A DNA stretch of 64,000 nt, taken from contig JAACJM010000012.1 of assembly GCA_013368315.1 (NCBI GenBank), positions 620,001-684,000 of the forward strand, written 5' to 3'. Of the stretch, positions 1 to 10,378 are shown piece by piece (positions within the stretch are counted from its first letter, which is position 1; each line of letters starts with the position of its first letter). This DNA is from Tetrapyrgos nigripes (Eukaryota > Basidiomycota > Agaricomycetes > Agaricales > Campanellaceae). A program made the translations under genes and the position numbers. The notes beneath the pieces are model-generated. The model ran no database searches and was not told the DNA's origin. It was given only the letters and a program-made list of their open reading frames with translations.

Positions 1-2450
1 GGATAGATTGTCCTGAACCTGACGCCCCTTCCGTCACAGTGTTGGAGGTTTGTGCAGGTGCAGGTGCAGGTGCTGTGAGAGAGGAAGCAGCATCCATGCC
101 TTCATCTCTCTCAGATATATCCATCCTTTCTACGGTCGGGTACAGCTGCAGTATCGCCTTTGCCAGTACGCCCTCTCTTTCGTGGAGCAGAGGAACCCTT
201 CGGTGAATCTTCAGCACGACGTTTTCGTCGTGAAGTGGATGCAGCAGCAATAGTAGACTTTGCTGCAGGCTGTGTCGCATTCTGAGCATCAATTGAAACT
301 TGCTCAGCGGAATTACTGGGAAGATTCACTATCGGGAGAGCTGGATGCCCTTGCTGCATCGAAGGCGGGAGTAATGCGTCAGTGGTGGTTTGTTGGTCAG
401 AGACGACAACGACGTTAGGTTGGGCATCTTCTATAGCTGGTGATTGAGATCCACCAACACCGGCTACTCCTGCAGTAGACGTGGAAGGACCCGCACCGGT
501 ATCCGAAACAGTTGGTCCAGAATCAGTTTCTCGCTCCTTTTCCTTCCTTTTCTTTCGCGGCTTCGGTCTTGGCTTAGGTCGAGACTGAGTACTCCCTGAC
601 GTTTCAGCCGCTGTAGACGGTGTCTGACTGGATGAGCCAGGTGTTGTACTCGATGAATCAGCCGTGACGCTTTGGGCTTCTCTACCTTTCCCTTTGTCTA
701 GCATTGCATTGAACCGGAATGAGGTTGTTGTCGATGTAGACAACGTGGCTCGGAAGGAAGGAATCTGATGTATCGGCATAGTAGGCGGAGGGGTAGTTCC
801 AGATCTGTCAGTGCGTACATGAACAGATTTCATTCCAGAAGTTGAAGCCTTTTTGGCTTTCTTCTCTTTTTTGCCATCCTTTTTAGTGAGTTGAGTGTAA
901 CGGGTTCGACACTAGAATGAAGAAGACATGATGAGAAATCATTTCAGTGAGATAGGTTGGTCACTTACATCTGTGTCTCTTGTTTGCATATGCTGGCTGA
1001 TTATTTTCCATTTCAAACCCCACCTTGCCACTGATGTCAGAAGTTCGGTGTCCTCTTCTGGTGTCCAGACTTTTTCCTCGTGCGAAAGGCAATCGGTGTA
1101 TCTCTCTCTGCACTGGTCATTATTGCGACCAGGGACAAAAGCAGCCACGTCCTGCCATGACGTTCCTAATATGGAGACCGCAGATCGAAGTCGTGCGTCT
1201 TCTTCAGGAGACCAAGCGCCTTTCTTGAGAGCGGGATCAAGAGTACGTGTATAACGCATCTGACATTGTCCTGGAGTAGCGTGTTCTGATACGTAGAGAG
1301 CGACTGGACAAAGTGTCTTTAGAGTGTAGGAAGGGCTAGGTCAAAGAAAATATGAACGTACCACAGCCCCAGTTTTCCAATCCATATATCTCGACGGCTT
1401 CCAGCAGGCGCCTATCGGCCACCGCACTCCAAGTATGTTTTGTTCGTACATATCCACGTCGCATACATTCGATGGGAGTGCGGTTTGTCTGTAAATAGGA
1501 ATCATGAATAGGTGATTAGGGGCATATATAACTACTCACACCCAATTCCTTCGCAATTTCAACCCAGTCAAGCTGATGGAATTTCTTGGCGTCTCTTGAC
1601 AATGACTTTTAGCTGATCCAATTCTGACGCAGACCATTCCGAGTGGTTGATAGAGGGACGTCTGTCCCCTAACCATTTGATTCTGAGTTCTTCGGGTGTT
1701 CTTTTCGCAGAGGAAACGTCGTTGACCTGAGCGCGAGTTATTCGTCAATGGATCGCTAGGAAACAGAAAATCAATGCTCACCCTTTCTGCGACTATTGAC
1801 CAATTCACATTACTGACATCGCCGTTCAGGTCCACGTCGTTTGTGCTAGGCATAGGCAGTCCTCTACAGTGAAACGTCAGAGAGGGAAAAAGACAACAGC
1901 ATTAAAAAGGAATACGCACTTCTTCTTGTTGTCTATAGCTTTCAAACGCGTCAGTTCAGCTTTTACGCCTTCAGTAAGAGCATCGAGCTCCCTCGCCTTC
2001 ACTGTGGTGTTGTTTAGCACAAGCAGATTTTGACTGGAATGAACATACACACTTGTGTGCATAGTTGTGTTTCTGATATAGCGTGAGCGTCTCATGGCTT
2101 CTTCATAAAACGGAGATTCCTACAAACCAACTCAGAATCAAGGCAAGCAAAATAATCTCATAGATACCTCGTTAGAAAAATCATTCCATGGAATGATGCT
2201 AGTTGGAGGATTGGCTCCCGGTACTTCGATCTCCATGCCTGGTTCATCGTCAGATACATCACTGTCGACTGATTTCTGCGAGAGAAAGTTAGCGTGATTC
2301 TGCACATAAATGGCAGGAATATTCAAAACATACCAAAAGATTGTCAATTTCTGCTAGTTCTGTAGTCAAAATTTCCGCGTGGTTTGTCAGTGCAAACTGG
2401 TGTTGTCTGTTGGACTCCAGAGCCGGGTTCACCAGCGCCAGGTCGACCAT
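1..2450 (-). CDS. SNAPc4-like multi-repeat Myb DNA-binding protein (partial)
   Basis: Probable Myb-family DNA-binding protein of the SNAP190/SNAPC4 kind, the subunit that reads snRNA promoters; that role is inferred from the architecture only. It starts at ATG 2450 (MVDLALVNPALES) with an acidic, helical N-terminal part. Several tandem Myb repeats follow: VNWSIVAERV (about 1815), HSEWSASELDQLK to LDWVEIAKELG (1650-1540), HTWSAVADRRLLE (1435), GAWSPEEDARL (1215) and KVWTPEEDTELL (1060). A Ser/Thr/Pro/Lys-rich tail fills 833-111. Short introns separate the exons, for example GTGAGC...CTCAG near 1790-1730. Two things are odd. The third-listed repeat changes frame at 1591-1600 with no workable intron. 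The tail frame stops at 111, yet another frame (ERDEGMDAASSLTAPAPAPA region) stays open to the window edge, so the protein may continue to the left. A plant-type Myb regulator is less likely given the repeat number. Confidence 0.65.
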
Positions 2451-2582
2451 GGCCTGTTAGTTTGAAGATGAAGTCAGTGTATATGGCACTGTAAATGATA
2501 AATCGCGGTATGCGCGATAGGGTTAGGGTCTACACGAGTCTGGTAAATCCCGCGTCAGCTATTTTCGTTCACTGCAATTACG

Positions 2583-3301
2583 ATGGCACAGGGATCCTTG
2601 AAGAAAATCGGTTCGTTCTCATTTTTCAATCCAAAGAATTGTCGACATTAACCATATCTTAGCCAGCCAAAATGAATCTGCTATTAAAACCCTCAGGCTT
2701 GGAATGATCTTGCCAACCATTCTCAGCATCCTTTTACGCCTACTCCTCAGGAGGGACTCTTTACCTCCTTCAAAAGGCTCTCTGGCAATCTACGTAGCAA
2801 CTTTCTTCCCTGTTTTCCTCCTTTCAAACTACCTCATAAAGATTGGAACCACGAGACGCGACCCAACTACTGGTGCACTGATTTCGTATGGGGAAGACTT
2901 GGGCCAACCTGGTGTCACTGAATGGTGTTTCGACATATTGTACATTACATGTGAGACCCTTGTATTGTTTCCGCACACTGATACTCACTCTTAAGCGTAA
3001 GGGACTTGTCAAATTGGAAGTGGTGCCTTTGGAGAATGGTTTTGGTGGTTGTACATGGTGGTACGTGTCGCGTCCACTTGTTTTCTTCATCATTTAACCT
3101 GTATTTCAGATACCCATTTACGCTGTCTTCAAATTATGGATGTCAGTGATATCACCCATGTTCTTTGGAGGATCGTCTAGTCCTGCTGCCGCATCTGAGG
3201 GCGCTGAAAAGGAATCCACCAGTAAAAGACAAGAGAAGCTGCGTAAGAGGAGCGAAAAAGGGGACCCGCGTGTAAAGGCGCAACAGGTAGGGCGGAGATA
3301 A
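2583..3301 (+). CDS. SND2: SND2/TMEM208-family ER membrane protein
   Basis: Small ER membrane protein of the TMEM208/Snd2 family (DUF788), which helps deliver membrane proteins to the ER independently of SRP. Exons are 2583-2610, 2663-2950, 3002-3060 and 3110-3301, which sum to exactly 189 codons (188 aa). The first exon codes for MAQGSLKKI and was placed because it joins in frame to ASQNESAIKTLRLG, giving the basic N-terminus usual for the family. Hydrophobic helices follow (LPTILSILLRLLL; LAIYVATFFPVFLLSNYL). The family hallmark runs from GVTEWCFDILYITW through FWWLYMVIPIYAVFKLW. The C-terminus is Lys/Arg-rich and cytosolic (KRQEKLRKRSEKGD). It lies 132 bp head-to-head from the Myb gene. 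A CAG/GTAGGG near 3286 could act as an extra donor and extend the tail; I prefer the TAA at 3299. Confidence 0.85.
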
Positions 3302-3448
3302 GGAATACTCTCATTGAAGGCCGTCGTCCTACGGTTTGTACTTCACAATGGGTTAATGTACTACATCAATACTACATATACATATTCTCGAGCAACGGTC
3401 CAAATACACATCATTCATCGCGATACATCATCAATATTTCGGAGTGGT

Positions 3449-5137
3449 TCATGCTAAAGTTGCAAACCCAACCTGACTGTTTCCGACATCGAAACCTGAC
3501 ATGCGACGTGAATTATGAGTACGGAGACCAAAAAGAGGAATATGCAATATGCACGTACTGGTGTAGACATTGGTCATAAAGACATCCCCAAGGACCCAGA
3601 GAGCTTTTCAAGACAATTCAGAAAATACTCGTCAAAACCACGAAAAGATACTCACAATCTCCTGGAAGCGAGTCTGGAGGAAGAGATACGATGCCGCCCA
3701 CGCAATCTGAGCTACCTTCTGACACTAAGCCAAGATTGAAGGTATCGGGGGACACGGAAAAGTCTGTCCCAGCAAATGTGAAGCTAACATCGGGAACGGA
3801 GTCGCAAGGGACTGGACAAGTAAAGGTGTACCGATGAACGTCCAGACGTCTATGGTTTAAGGAAATACTTACAAGTAAAGAAACCATCTCCTATGGTATC
3901 TGAGGCATCTTGAGCACCAGGCACGGCAGCGTAAAATTGAGCAACGCTGTTCGTGTCCCCAACAATCAGGGTGGTGCCTGTGTCAATGATTGCTCCGAGG
4001 TCGGTTAATGCTGCGTTCCCGTTCGCGTTGACTGCGTCAAGATCAACTTGCCAGAACGCCTGAAAAAGTGGTCAGAATGGTAGTTCCCAAAAGTCGAAAG
4101 TTGGTGGCTCACCTCTTGGGTCACAGGAACTTGAGTAAACTCTCCAGTGAACAAATCGTTGTTTACACCACCAAGGAAGAGTTCGGAGCCACTGGTACTC
4201 AATTTGAAAGCGAAGACAGGTTCATCAACTTGTCCTTGTGCGATCAGCGTTTGGAAAACCGGGTTCGCGCCAAACTCGGAGATCGCGGGGAAAGCCATTC
4301 CCATGAGCCCATCAGGAGGGAATTCGTCTGCAGCAAAGCCCGTGGAATATTGTGTCGAAGATCCTACAGCTTGGTCCGTTGCCTAGTTATCAAGTCGAGT
4401 TAGTTCTTGGATCAGCTTCTTGATAACATAGCGTACCGTTAATCCGGCAACTGTCACCGTGTCGGTGAAGATTTCTCCTTGCACCGACGAACCGTCGCCG
4501 AATCCTAGCAAGAAGGTATCATCTTGGTCTTTCGCCGTTGAACTCGCGCCGGTGTCATATAGTTTGTGCCCATCGCAGTTCACATCGCAGTTGGTGCCAG
4601 GAAGGAACAAGTCGCTGCTACCTGCAGAAGTTCGAAGTCAATTCGAGCGGACTAGCATACCGAGATCTTATGCATGCTTACCTGTGTCAAAGTCGACTGA
4701 GGCTGAATGTCAGATAGGATGAAATTTTAATCTAAAAACACGACTTGCCAGTAAAGTCTGTTGCAGGGGTACCGACGCTGATTCCGCCTTGCCACAACGA
4801 TTCATCATCATCAGTGAGAGGGTCGGCGCCTGTATCACGCTTGGAAACAAAGTTCTTCGCGTTTGGATGGGGTTTTCCAGTGTTTCTCTCGTAGGCTTCG
4901 AATCCGCGTCGAAGTTTTCTGTAATGAGGAGCGTCAGTTTAGACGGGCGAGCAGCAGTGGGAAAACATACGCCTGGAGCCTCTTCGTTTGGCTCTGTAGA
5001 GCAGCTGGATTGACAACACCGTCCTCCGTCAAAGCTGCCCGTTTATTCAAAGGTATTTTGACGCCAATTCGGGATGGAGGGACGGCATTGCAGACCAACG
5101 GTACGGCCACTAATACAGAGAGCAAAGCAGAGAGCAT
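3449..5137 (-). CDS. Secreted pepsin-type aspartic protease (A1 family)
   Basis: Secreted aspartic endopeptidase of the pepsin family. It begins at ATG 5137 with a clear signal peptide (MLSALLSVLVAVPLVCNA) and a basic propeptide. The first catalytic motif, VDFDTG-SSDLF, is split by an intron at about 4680-4622 that joins the DTG and SSD codons. The second, IIDTGTTLI, lies near 3990-3970. Between them are a flap region (LGFGDGSSVQGE) and GLMGMAFPAISEFG. The end is rebuilt from two small exons, ALWVLGDVFMTNVYT and FDVGNSQVGFATLA, with TGA at 3451-3449; this is the usual pepsin C-terminus. Both catalytic aspartates are present, so the enzyme should be active. Such proteases usually serve extracellular nutrition or vacuolar digestion; the leader favours export. 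A TATTTAAA box lies 43-50 bp upstream of the start. Confidence 0.9.
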
Positions 5138-5857
5138 GTCCGCAGCGAAGAGAGTAGAGGGCTAAACGCATGCCCGGTCTTTAAATAATCTGCATGACGT
5201 GCCTTCTATAATGGAGTGCGAGAATGAGAACGAAAATATGATGAGACTTCCACTCGCTTGTGCTGAACATTCTTGTGATCAACAGTGATTCCCATGCAAA
5301 GTTATCAGATGGGACAATGCCAGCTTTAGTACCACCGTGTATCCAAGGACCAAGATTTTTATACATATCGGACCAGCAGTTTGAAACCAGATTGTTGCGA
5401 TAATCATCCGCTGCATGAGCCGAAAGCTTGAAGCGGCCTTGTCGGGATGGCAAAATACAAGCAGAAAGACGGTATCATCCCCAGTAGAGCATTGTGGCTC
5501 GAAGGTTACATGCAGCGGTCGAGATGAGGGAGACCAATGGTGATTTGTGTTTATGTAAGAGCGACGCGTCTTTCTTTCCTACCCTCACCATTGCAATGTC
5601 AGAAAAAAGTGTCGACGTGCGCCAAACCTCGTTCTTTCATCGCCGCCAATGCTAAGATAACTTTAGGATGTTCCTTGCAGCCGCCCTCCTCATTCTCTTT
5701 CGGTGGGTTCAAGCTCGGACGCGACTTCCTGCCATCCTCTCTGACGCGCTACATAGATGCCTGGAAATATATTCTCCGGCCCATGCTTCGGAGATCTGAG
5801 CCCTTCTGTGGTAGGATATCCTCGATCTCGTCGATAGAGATGTTTTGACGCGCATAT
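5138..5857. promoter_or_regulatory. Divergent promoter region, protease / Sfr1-like gene
   Basis: A 720-bp intergenic stretch between two divergent start codons; I see no credible gene in it. On the minus strand a TATTTAAA sits at 5180-5187, just upstream of the protease. On the plus strand, upstream of the Sfr1-like gene, the sequence ACGCG (core of the MCB cell-cycle box) occurs at 5574 (as ACGCGT), 5719, 5744 and 5848. Short open frames here lack domain or composition support. Confidence 0.5.
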
Positions 5858-8391
5858 ATGCAGTCTTCAACCATGGCTGATCCTCCCAGTTTGAGCCCTT
5901 TTTCGCTTGCTACAGACTCTGAAATTTTCAATCCGCACTTTGACGCTTCATCAGAGAACTTTGAAGTTGAAGGGTCTCATATCAATTTAGTATTGGTGGG
6001 TTTGAGAACTATAATGGTCAACCACCGTCTGACATGTATGCGGGTTTTTTTTTTTTAGAAATCTCCTGGACGCGTTGCTTCGGAAGACTCTATCATCAAA
6101 GGCAATACATTTAATGCTGCGCCAGTGAGTCTAATCTTTGCCTGTAAATGAATGGGCTTCAATTTATTCTTGTAGGATTCTCACACGACCACAACAAAGG
6201 GACTCCCATACTGTCTACAGCGGGAAGACACAGGGCCCCACCCCCTCATGATTCGTTACTCTGAATTCATGGACGATATTCAAGAACGATCCACTGATCA
6301 TGAAGCCTCTTCTGACGTTCCAAACTCTGCTTTGATCCTACCCATGCACAATCAACTAAAAGAAGAAATAGAACATACGCCAGCTTTCCATGGCTCAGAT
6401 AACCGCGAACAAGAATACCCACACACCCGCTCTGATTTCTCCTCTCTCGCAGCCACAGATGTCGATGATTCGTCTTCCACTGAACTTCACCTCGAAACTG
6501 CACTCACAATATCAGAAGACAATACGTCAAGCATAAACCTTGCCAACATTGCTGCCCACTCTACGGAATCTTCTTTCTTCCCTTCGCCAATTCATTCTGG
6601 CGAAGATGCACCTATGCAAATGGATACTCCTGTGCCGATTAGGGCTCTCTTCTGGCAGACTATGACAGACTCTCGGTCCAGTTTGGTCCAATCTGACACT
6701 GAAAGCCTGGCACTTCCTCCTGCTCCGCGCACCTCTCCACGTCTCCTACCTCCTGTAGAAGAGCACGTCGATACTGACCTACCTTACTATGACTCAAAAG
6801 CGAAGGCTATGGAGCCCACTGGAATCGTCACGCAAGAACATCATCAGAACTCGTTAGAACCTAACCTCATTCGTGCGATTGACCCGGACCTTCCAAGTTC
6901 CTCTCCTCCAGACGATTATGAATCTTTCTCGATGAGCTCTAGCCCGTTGTGTTCATCCTCATCTCCCCGGTCGTCGCTCTTAGCCCAAGAGGAAATTTCC
7001 ATCGGCGAGGTAAGCGCATTGGACCCCTTCTCTCGGCACGCGAAATAATCGTTCTATAGGTGAATACCAAAGATAACGAATCCCTGTCGAGAATCTTTCT
7101 TGGTCTTGAAGACCTGCCATTCAGTTCAAGCCCAACAGATGTCTCAACTGTAAACTTTCCCTCTTCTCCAATCACGGCCTCAAAGGTCCAATTCCAGTCG
7201 TCTCCTGTCAAAGCCTCTTTCTATGCTCGCTCTGTATGTAAAGCCCTTTTGCTGGACATGACCGCCATATGCTCACAGACAACAGAATTCGATTTCTAAC
7301 AAGACTGTTGCCTCTTCTTCCTCAAACGTTATGCAAATTCTGCCTTCTTCTGCTTCTGCTAATTCGATGAAACGAAACCTGGACGATAATGACCAGCCAT
7401 CATCATTGCCTTCCTCTCCTATACCCCAGAAACCGTTTTCTTCTCCCTGTGCGCCGTCAAAGAAAAGAAAACGAGAGAATGAAGTGAGTTTCTACATCAT
7501 CTACCACTCAGTGAATTTTTTTCTCATATGGGACCTAGCGGAATGCTTCTCCTATCGAGATTGCGAATGTGAGTGAAGCTCGAGCAGTTTGTTTTTCATC
7601 CTTCTAACCAGTATTTCACAGTTATCCTTCCCTGTCCCGAAAAGACCGACTGTTGCTTCGCAGAAACTCCAACGCCAGAAACTAGTAACTCCTTTCCGGT
7701 CGCCGCTCATGAAGAAGCCAAAGCTCGAGCCCTCCCAACAACCTGAAGAAGCATTAGCTGCTATCCCTGGAGCAGCGAAAGACACGCAAATCCCCCAGCT
7801 AGCCAGTCTACTCAGCCCGCTACAGAACCCGAGACCCCTGCCGAGCCCATTGACCGGAACAAGAAACATCGTACTGCTCGAGCCGCTGCCCAATTCAAGT
7901 CGCCACTCTCAGTAGTTGCAACCTCGCAGGTCGACAATTCTGTCAGAATGACGCCAACCATCCAAACTTTGGAACGCAAAGTCCAGATACTCAAGAGGGC
8001 GTTGAAAGTCAAGAAGGATGACGAGGAGGAGACCCTCAAAGGCTTGGTGCAGCGATGGACAGAAGCAGGAAGAGAGGTCGCCTGCGAGCTTTGGGAGCTT
8101 GTCAAGAATAACAACGAAGGTGGTGATTCCTGGGGGATGGGAATGAAGCTAGGCAAGCGGAAGTTTGAAGGTAGCTGGGGATGGGACGATCAAGGCGACA
8201 CGAAGAAATTCAAGTCTGAAGAAGATGCAACAGAAATGGAAGAAAAGAGAAGCATGGACGTGCAGAACAGCGCCGCTGATGAAGATGACGACAGGCAAAA
8301 GATGTCATTGGGGATTATGCTGCGGCAATTGGGTATCGATCCCGACACTCTTGGGTGGAATGATGAGGAAGGGGTTTTTCGCGGTGATTGA
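5858..8391 (+). CDS. Probable Sfr1/Mei5-like recombination mediator
   Basis: Likely relative of Sfr1/Mei5, the partner of Swi5 that helps Rad51/Dmc1 load on single-stranded DNA. The evidence is the C-terminus: a coiled coil (TLERKVQILKRALKVKKDD), then LKGLVQRWTEAGREVACELW, then the end LGIDPDTLGWNDEEG. Basic Sfr1-like motifs precede it, PFRSPLMKKPK (about 7695) and QFKSPLS (about 7891). The N-terminal two-thirds (5873-7570) is Ser/Pro/acidic and disordered, with repeated SSP motifs (FSSSPTD, FPSSPIT, FQSSPVK, LPSSPIP). The first exons are 5858-5995, 6059-6124 and 6177-7009. Either ATG 5858 or the better-context ATG 5873 could start it. The frame changes between about 7745 and 7850; either a one-base loss in the C-run 7792-7796 or a weak 58-nt intron (GTCTAC...CAAG, from about 7807) would restore it. 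Confidence 0.6.
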
Positions 8392-8648
8392 TAATTAGAG
8401 GACAACTGCAATGCTTACTGGAACAATGCTCGCTTGTAATTAACTGCTATATTGTAGACACACACCGCCGTACTACTAATAATCATACGAGACTGGCTGA
8501 TCCATCTCTAATTCGTAAAAATATGTCCAATCTTCGCTTGCTTATAGTAGACACTCGTAAGAACGAGGGTTCACTATGTTTCCCGAAGATAAAGCAACTG
8601 AGTAGGTCTGCATTCATGGACGGCCAACCCGTAGAATCGTGATATAGA

Positions 8649-9351
8649 CTAGAACTTGAAGTCACCGAAGAGGGATTTAAAGGATTTAAACCGTTCGGCA
8701 TTACTTTGTGTCTGGGCTTGCATGATCAAATCCGGTATCCTTTTGCATAATCCGTAAGCAACCTGTAGGCGAGCTTCAAGCTGATCAGGTTGGGGAAACG
8801 GGGGTATACTCATAGCAACGTCGGCCTCAAGGTATGCAGCCTGCAGGTCGTCCGCTATACGATACTTAAGTTGATATTTTGGGTCAATTCAGAAACAAGC
8901 TACACACCTGAATTTATCCCATGAATTGCAAGCTTCTCGCGATCATTCTCTGAAATAGCCTTGTTCCAAAACCAGACGAGATGTTCTGAAAAGATTGATT
9001 TAAGAAAAAAGGATGTGTACTGCCAAAGTAGCTGAACGAATCCTCACTGACTTTGGCTTACTTCTGGATTTTCTGGATTGGAAGCGGATTCTAAGAGTTC
9101 TCGAGCCTCTTGTTCGTCTTCCTTTTGTTTGAGTTTTGCCTCGGCGAGCATTCCTTCAAGTTTCTGGGGATGTCGGTCAGAGCACGAAGTTGCATACCCG
9201 GTAAGAGATTTACTCGTAGAAGACGTAGTTCTCGTTCGTCACTGGTTGTTCCTATAGTAGGCCGCATTCTGCGGATTCCTCGACAAGATGCTACCTGAGC
9301 AACATTTGCGCCGAAATGGAATGAAGACTGTCGCAGTGCTCGTGAAAGCAT
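8649..9351 (-). CDS. Small protein with mitochondrial-type leader, function unknown
   Basis: I do not recognise this family. From ATG 9351 the N-terminus (MLSRALRQSSFHFGANVAQ, then RGIRRMRP) is rich in Arg and Ser and lacks acidic residues, as in mitochondrial presequences. A helical charged stretch follows (KLEGMLAEAKLKQKEDEQEA), then KHLVWFWNKAISENDREKLA and IPPFPQPDQLEARLQVAYGL, ending KSLFGDFKF with TAG at 8651-8649. Frame-consistent introns are GTAAAT...CCCAG, GTCAGT...TTCAG and GTGTGT...TATAG, giving roughly 170 aa. It shares a 96-bp promoter gap with the dehydrogenase gene on the other strand. A mitochondrial matrix or inner-membrane accessory role is only a guess from the leader. Confidence 0.55.
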
Positions 9352-9447
9352 AACGGAAAGAAAGAAAAATGTTATGTCCGCTTCCGATGGCTTGTGATCC
9401 AAACAAAGACCCCGACGTATATATTTTAGGGGTAGAACTGCTGAATT

Positions 9448-10227
9448 ATGCTTCTACCGTTCGCACTCGTCATTCCCTCAACCAGAGGATTGTCTCTGGC
9501 ACTCACTCGAAATTTACTCTGCAATACGTCGCACAATGTCTATGCTTCTCATCGCTCTCAGTCCCCGGATACAGTCAAAGCAGAAATACTGTCTCCTCTC
9601 AAGAACGTTGACCCCAGCCGTCTTCATATGCTGCACGTCGACCTGACGTCCGAGAGTTCTATTGAACAGGCATCTCATACGCTATCCGACTCTGTCGGTC
9701 GCTTGTCAGACGACGCATACCTTCACACCGCGTTCTACACAGGAGGCATCCTTCATCCTGAAAGGCAGCCAGATGATCTTGACCTCAACAACATCACGTC
9801 CACCTTCCAAATCAATGTCATCGCCCATTTGCTTTTAATCAAGCACTTTTCGCGTTTCCTGCCCAAGGCACAACTTGAGCTGCCTACGCCCGCCAAATGG
9901 GTGCACGTCTCTGCCCGCGTTGGTTCGATTTCAGACAACAAAACAGGAGGATGGTACTCGTATCGCGCATCCAAGGCGGCTCTGAACCAAGTAGTCAAGA
10001 CTTTCGATTTCCATTTGCAGATGAAGAAATACAATGCGATCTGTGTCGGAGTGCATCCTGGAACGATGAAGACGGATCTAAGCAGGGAGTTTTGGAAAGG
10101 GGTGCCGAAGGAGAAATTGTTTGAGCCTGCGTTTGCTGCAGATAAATTGGTAGATGTTGTCGAGAACTTGAAGACCGAGCAAAGAGGACACATTTGGGAT
10201 TGGGCTGGGAAAGAAGTTCAGTGGTGA
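9448..10227 (+). CDS. Short-chain dehydrogenase/reductase, C-factor-like
   Basis: Intronless 259-aa NAD(P)-dependent short-chain dehydrogenase. The nucleotide-binding start is IPSTRGLSLALTRNLL, a degenerate form of TGxxxGIG also seen in fungal C-factor-type SDRs. An acidic residue follows strand 4 (LHVDLTSESSIEQA), then FQINVIAHLLLIKHF. The catalytic Ser lies in HVSARVGSISDN and the YxxxK pair in WYSYRASKAALNQ. The C-terminus (GVHPGTMKTDLSREF) has the usual PGxxxTD segment. The substrate cannot be told from sequence. A TATATATT element at 9418-9425 lies about 25 bp before the start. The missing classical glycine triplet leaves some doubt about cofactor affinity. Confidence 0.88.
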   Translation: MLLPFALVIPSTRGLSLALTRNLLCNTSHNVYASHRSQSPDTVKAEILSPLKNVDPSRLHMLHVDLTSESSIEQASHTLSDSVGRLSDDAYLHTAFYTGGILHPERQPDDLDLNNITSTFQINVIAHLLLIKHFSRFLPKAQLELPTPAKWVHVSARVGSISDNKTGGWYSYRASKAALNQVVKTFDFHLQMKKYNAICVGVHPGTMKTDLSREFWKGVPKEKLFEPAFAADKLVDVVENLKTEQRGHIWDWAGKEVQW

Positions 10228-10378
10228 ACACTTTTGGTCCTAGCACAACGTTTGTAGCATTAGTAAACTGTGTTTATCTGAGAGAAGAATCCAAAGTGAT
10301 CATGAAATATGTACGTCGATGAAGTGGTGGCAAGCGAGGGTGCCTTGATTACGTGAAGGTACTTGTTCCCCCTCAACC

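Noticed and set aside
5181..5848. Small open frames on both strands between the protease and the Sfr1-like gene
   Set aside because: No domain, leader, or codon support; they overlap promoter elements.
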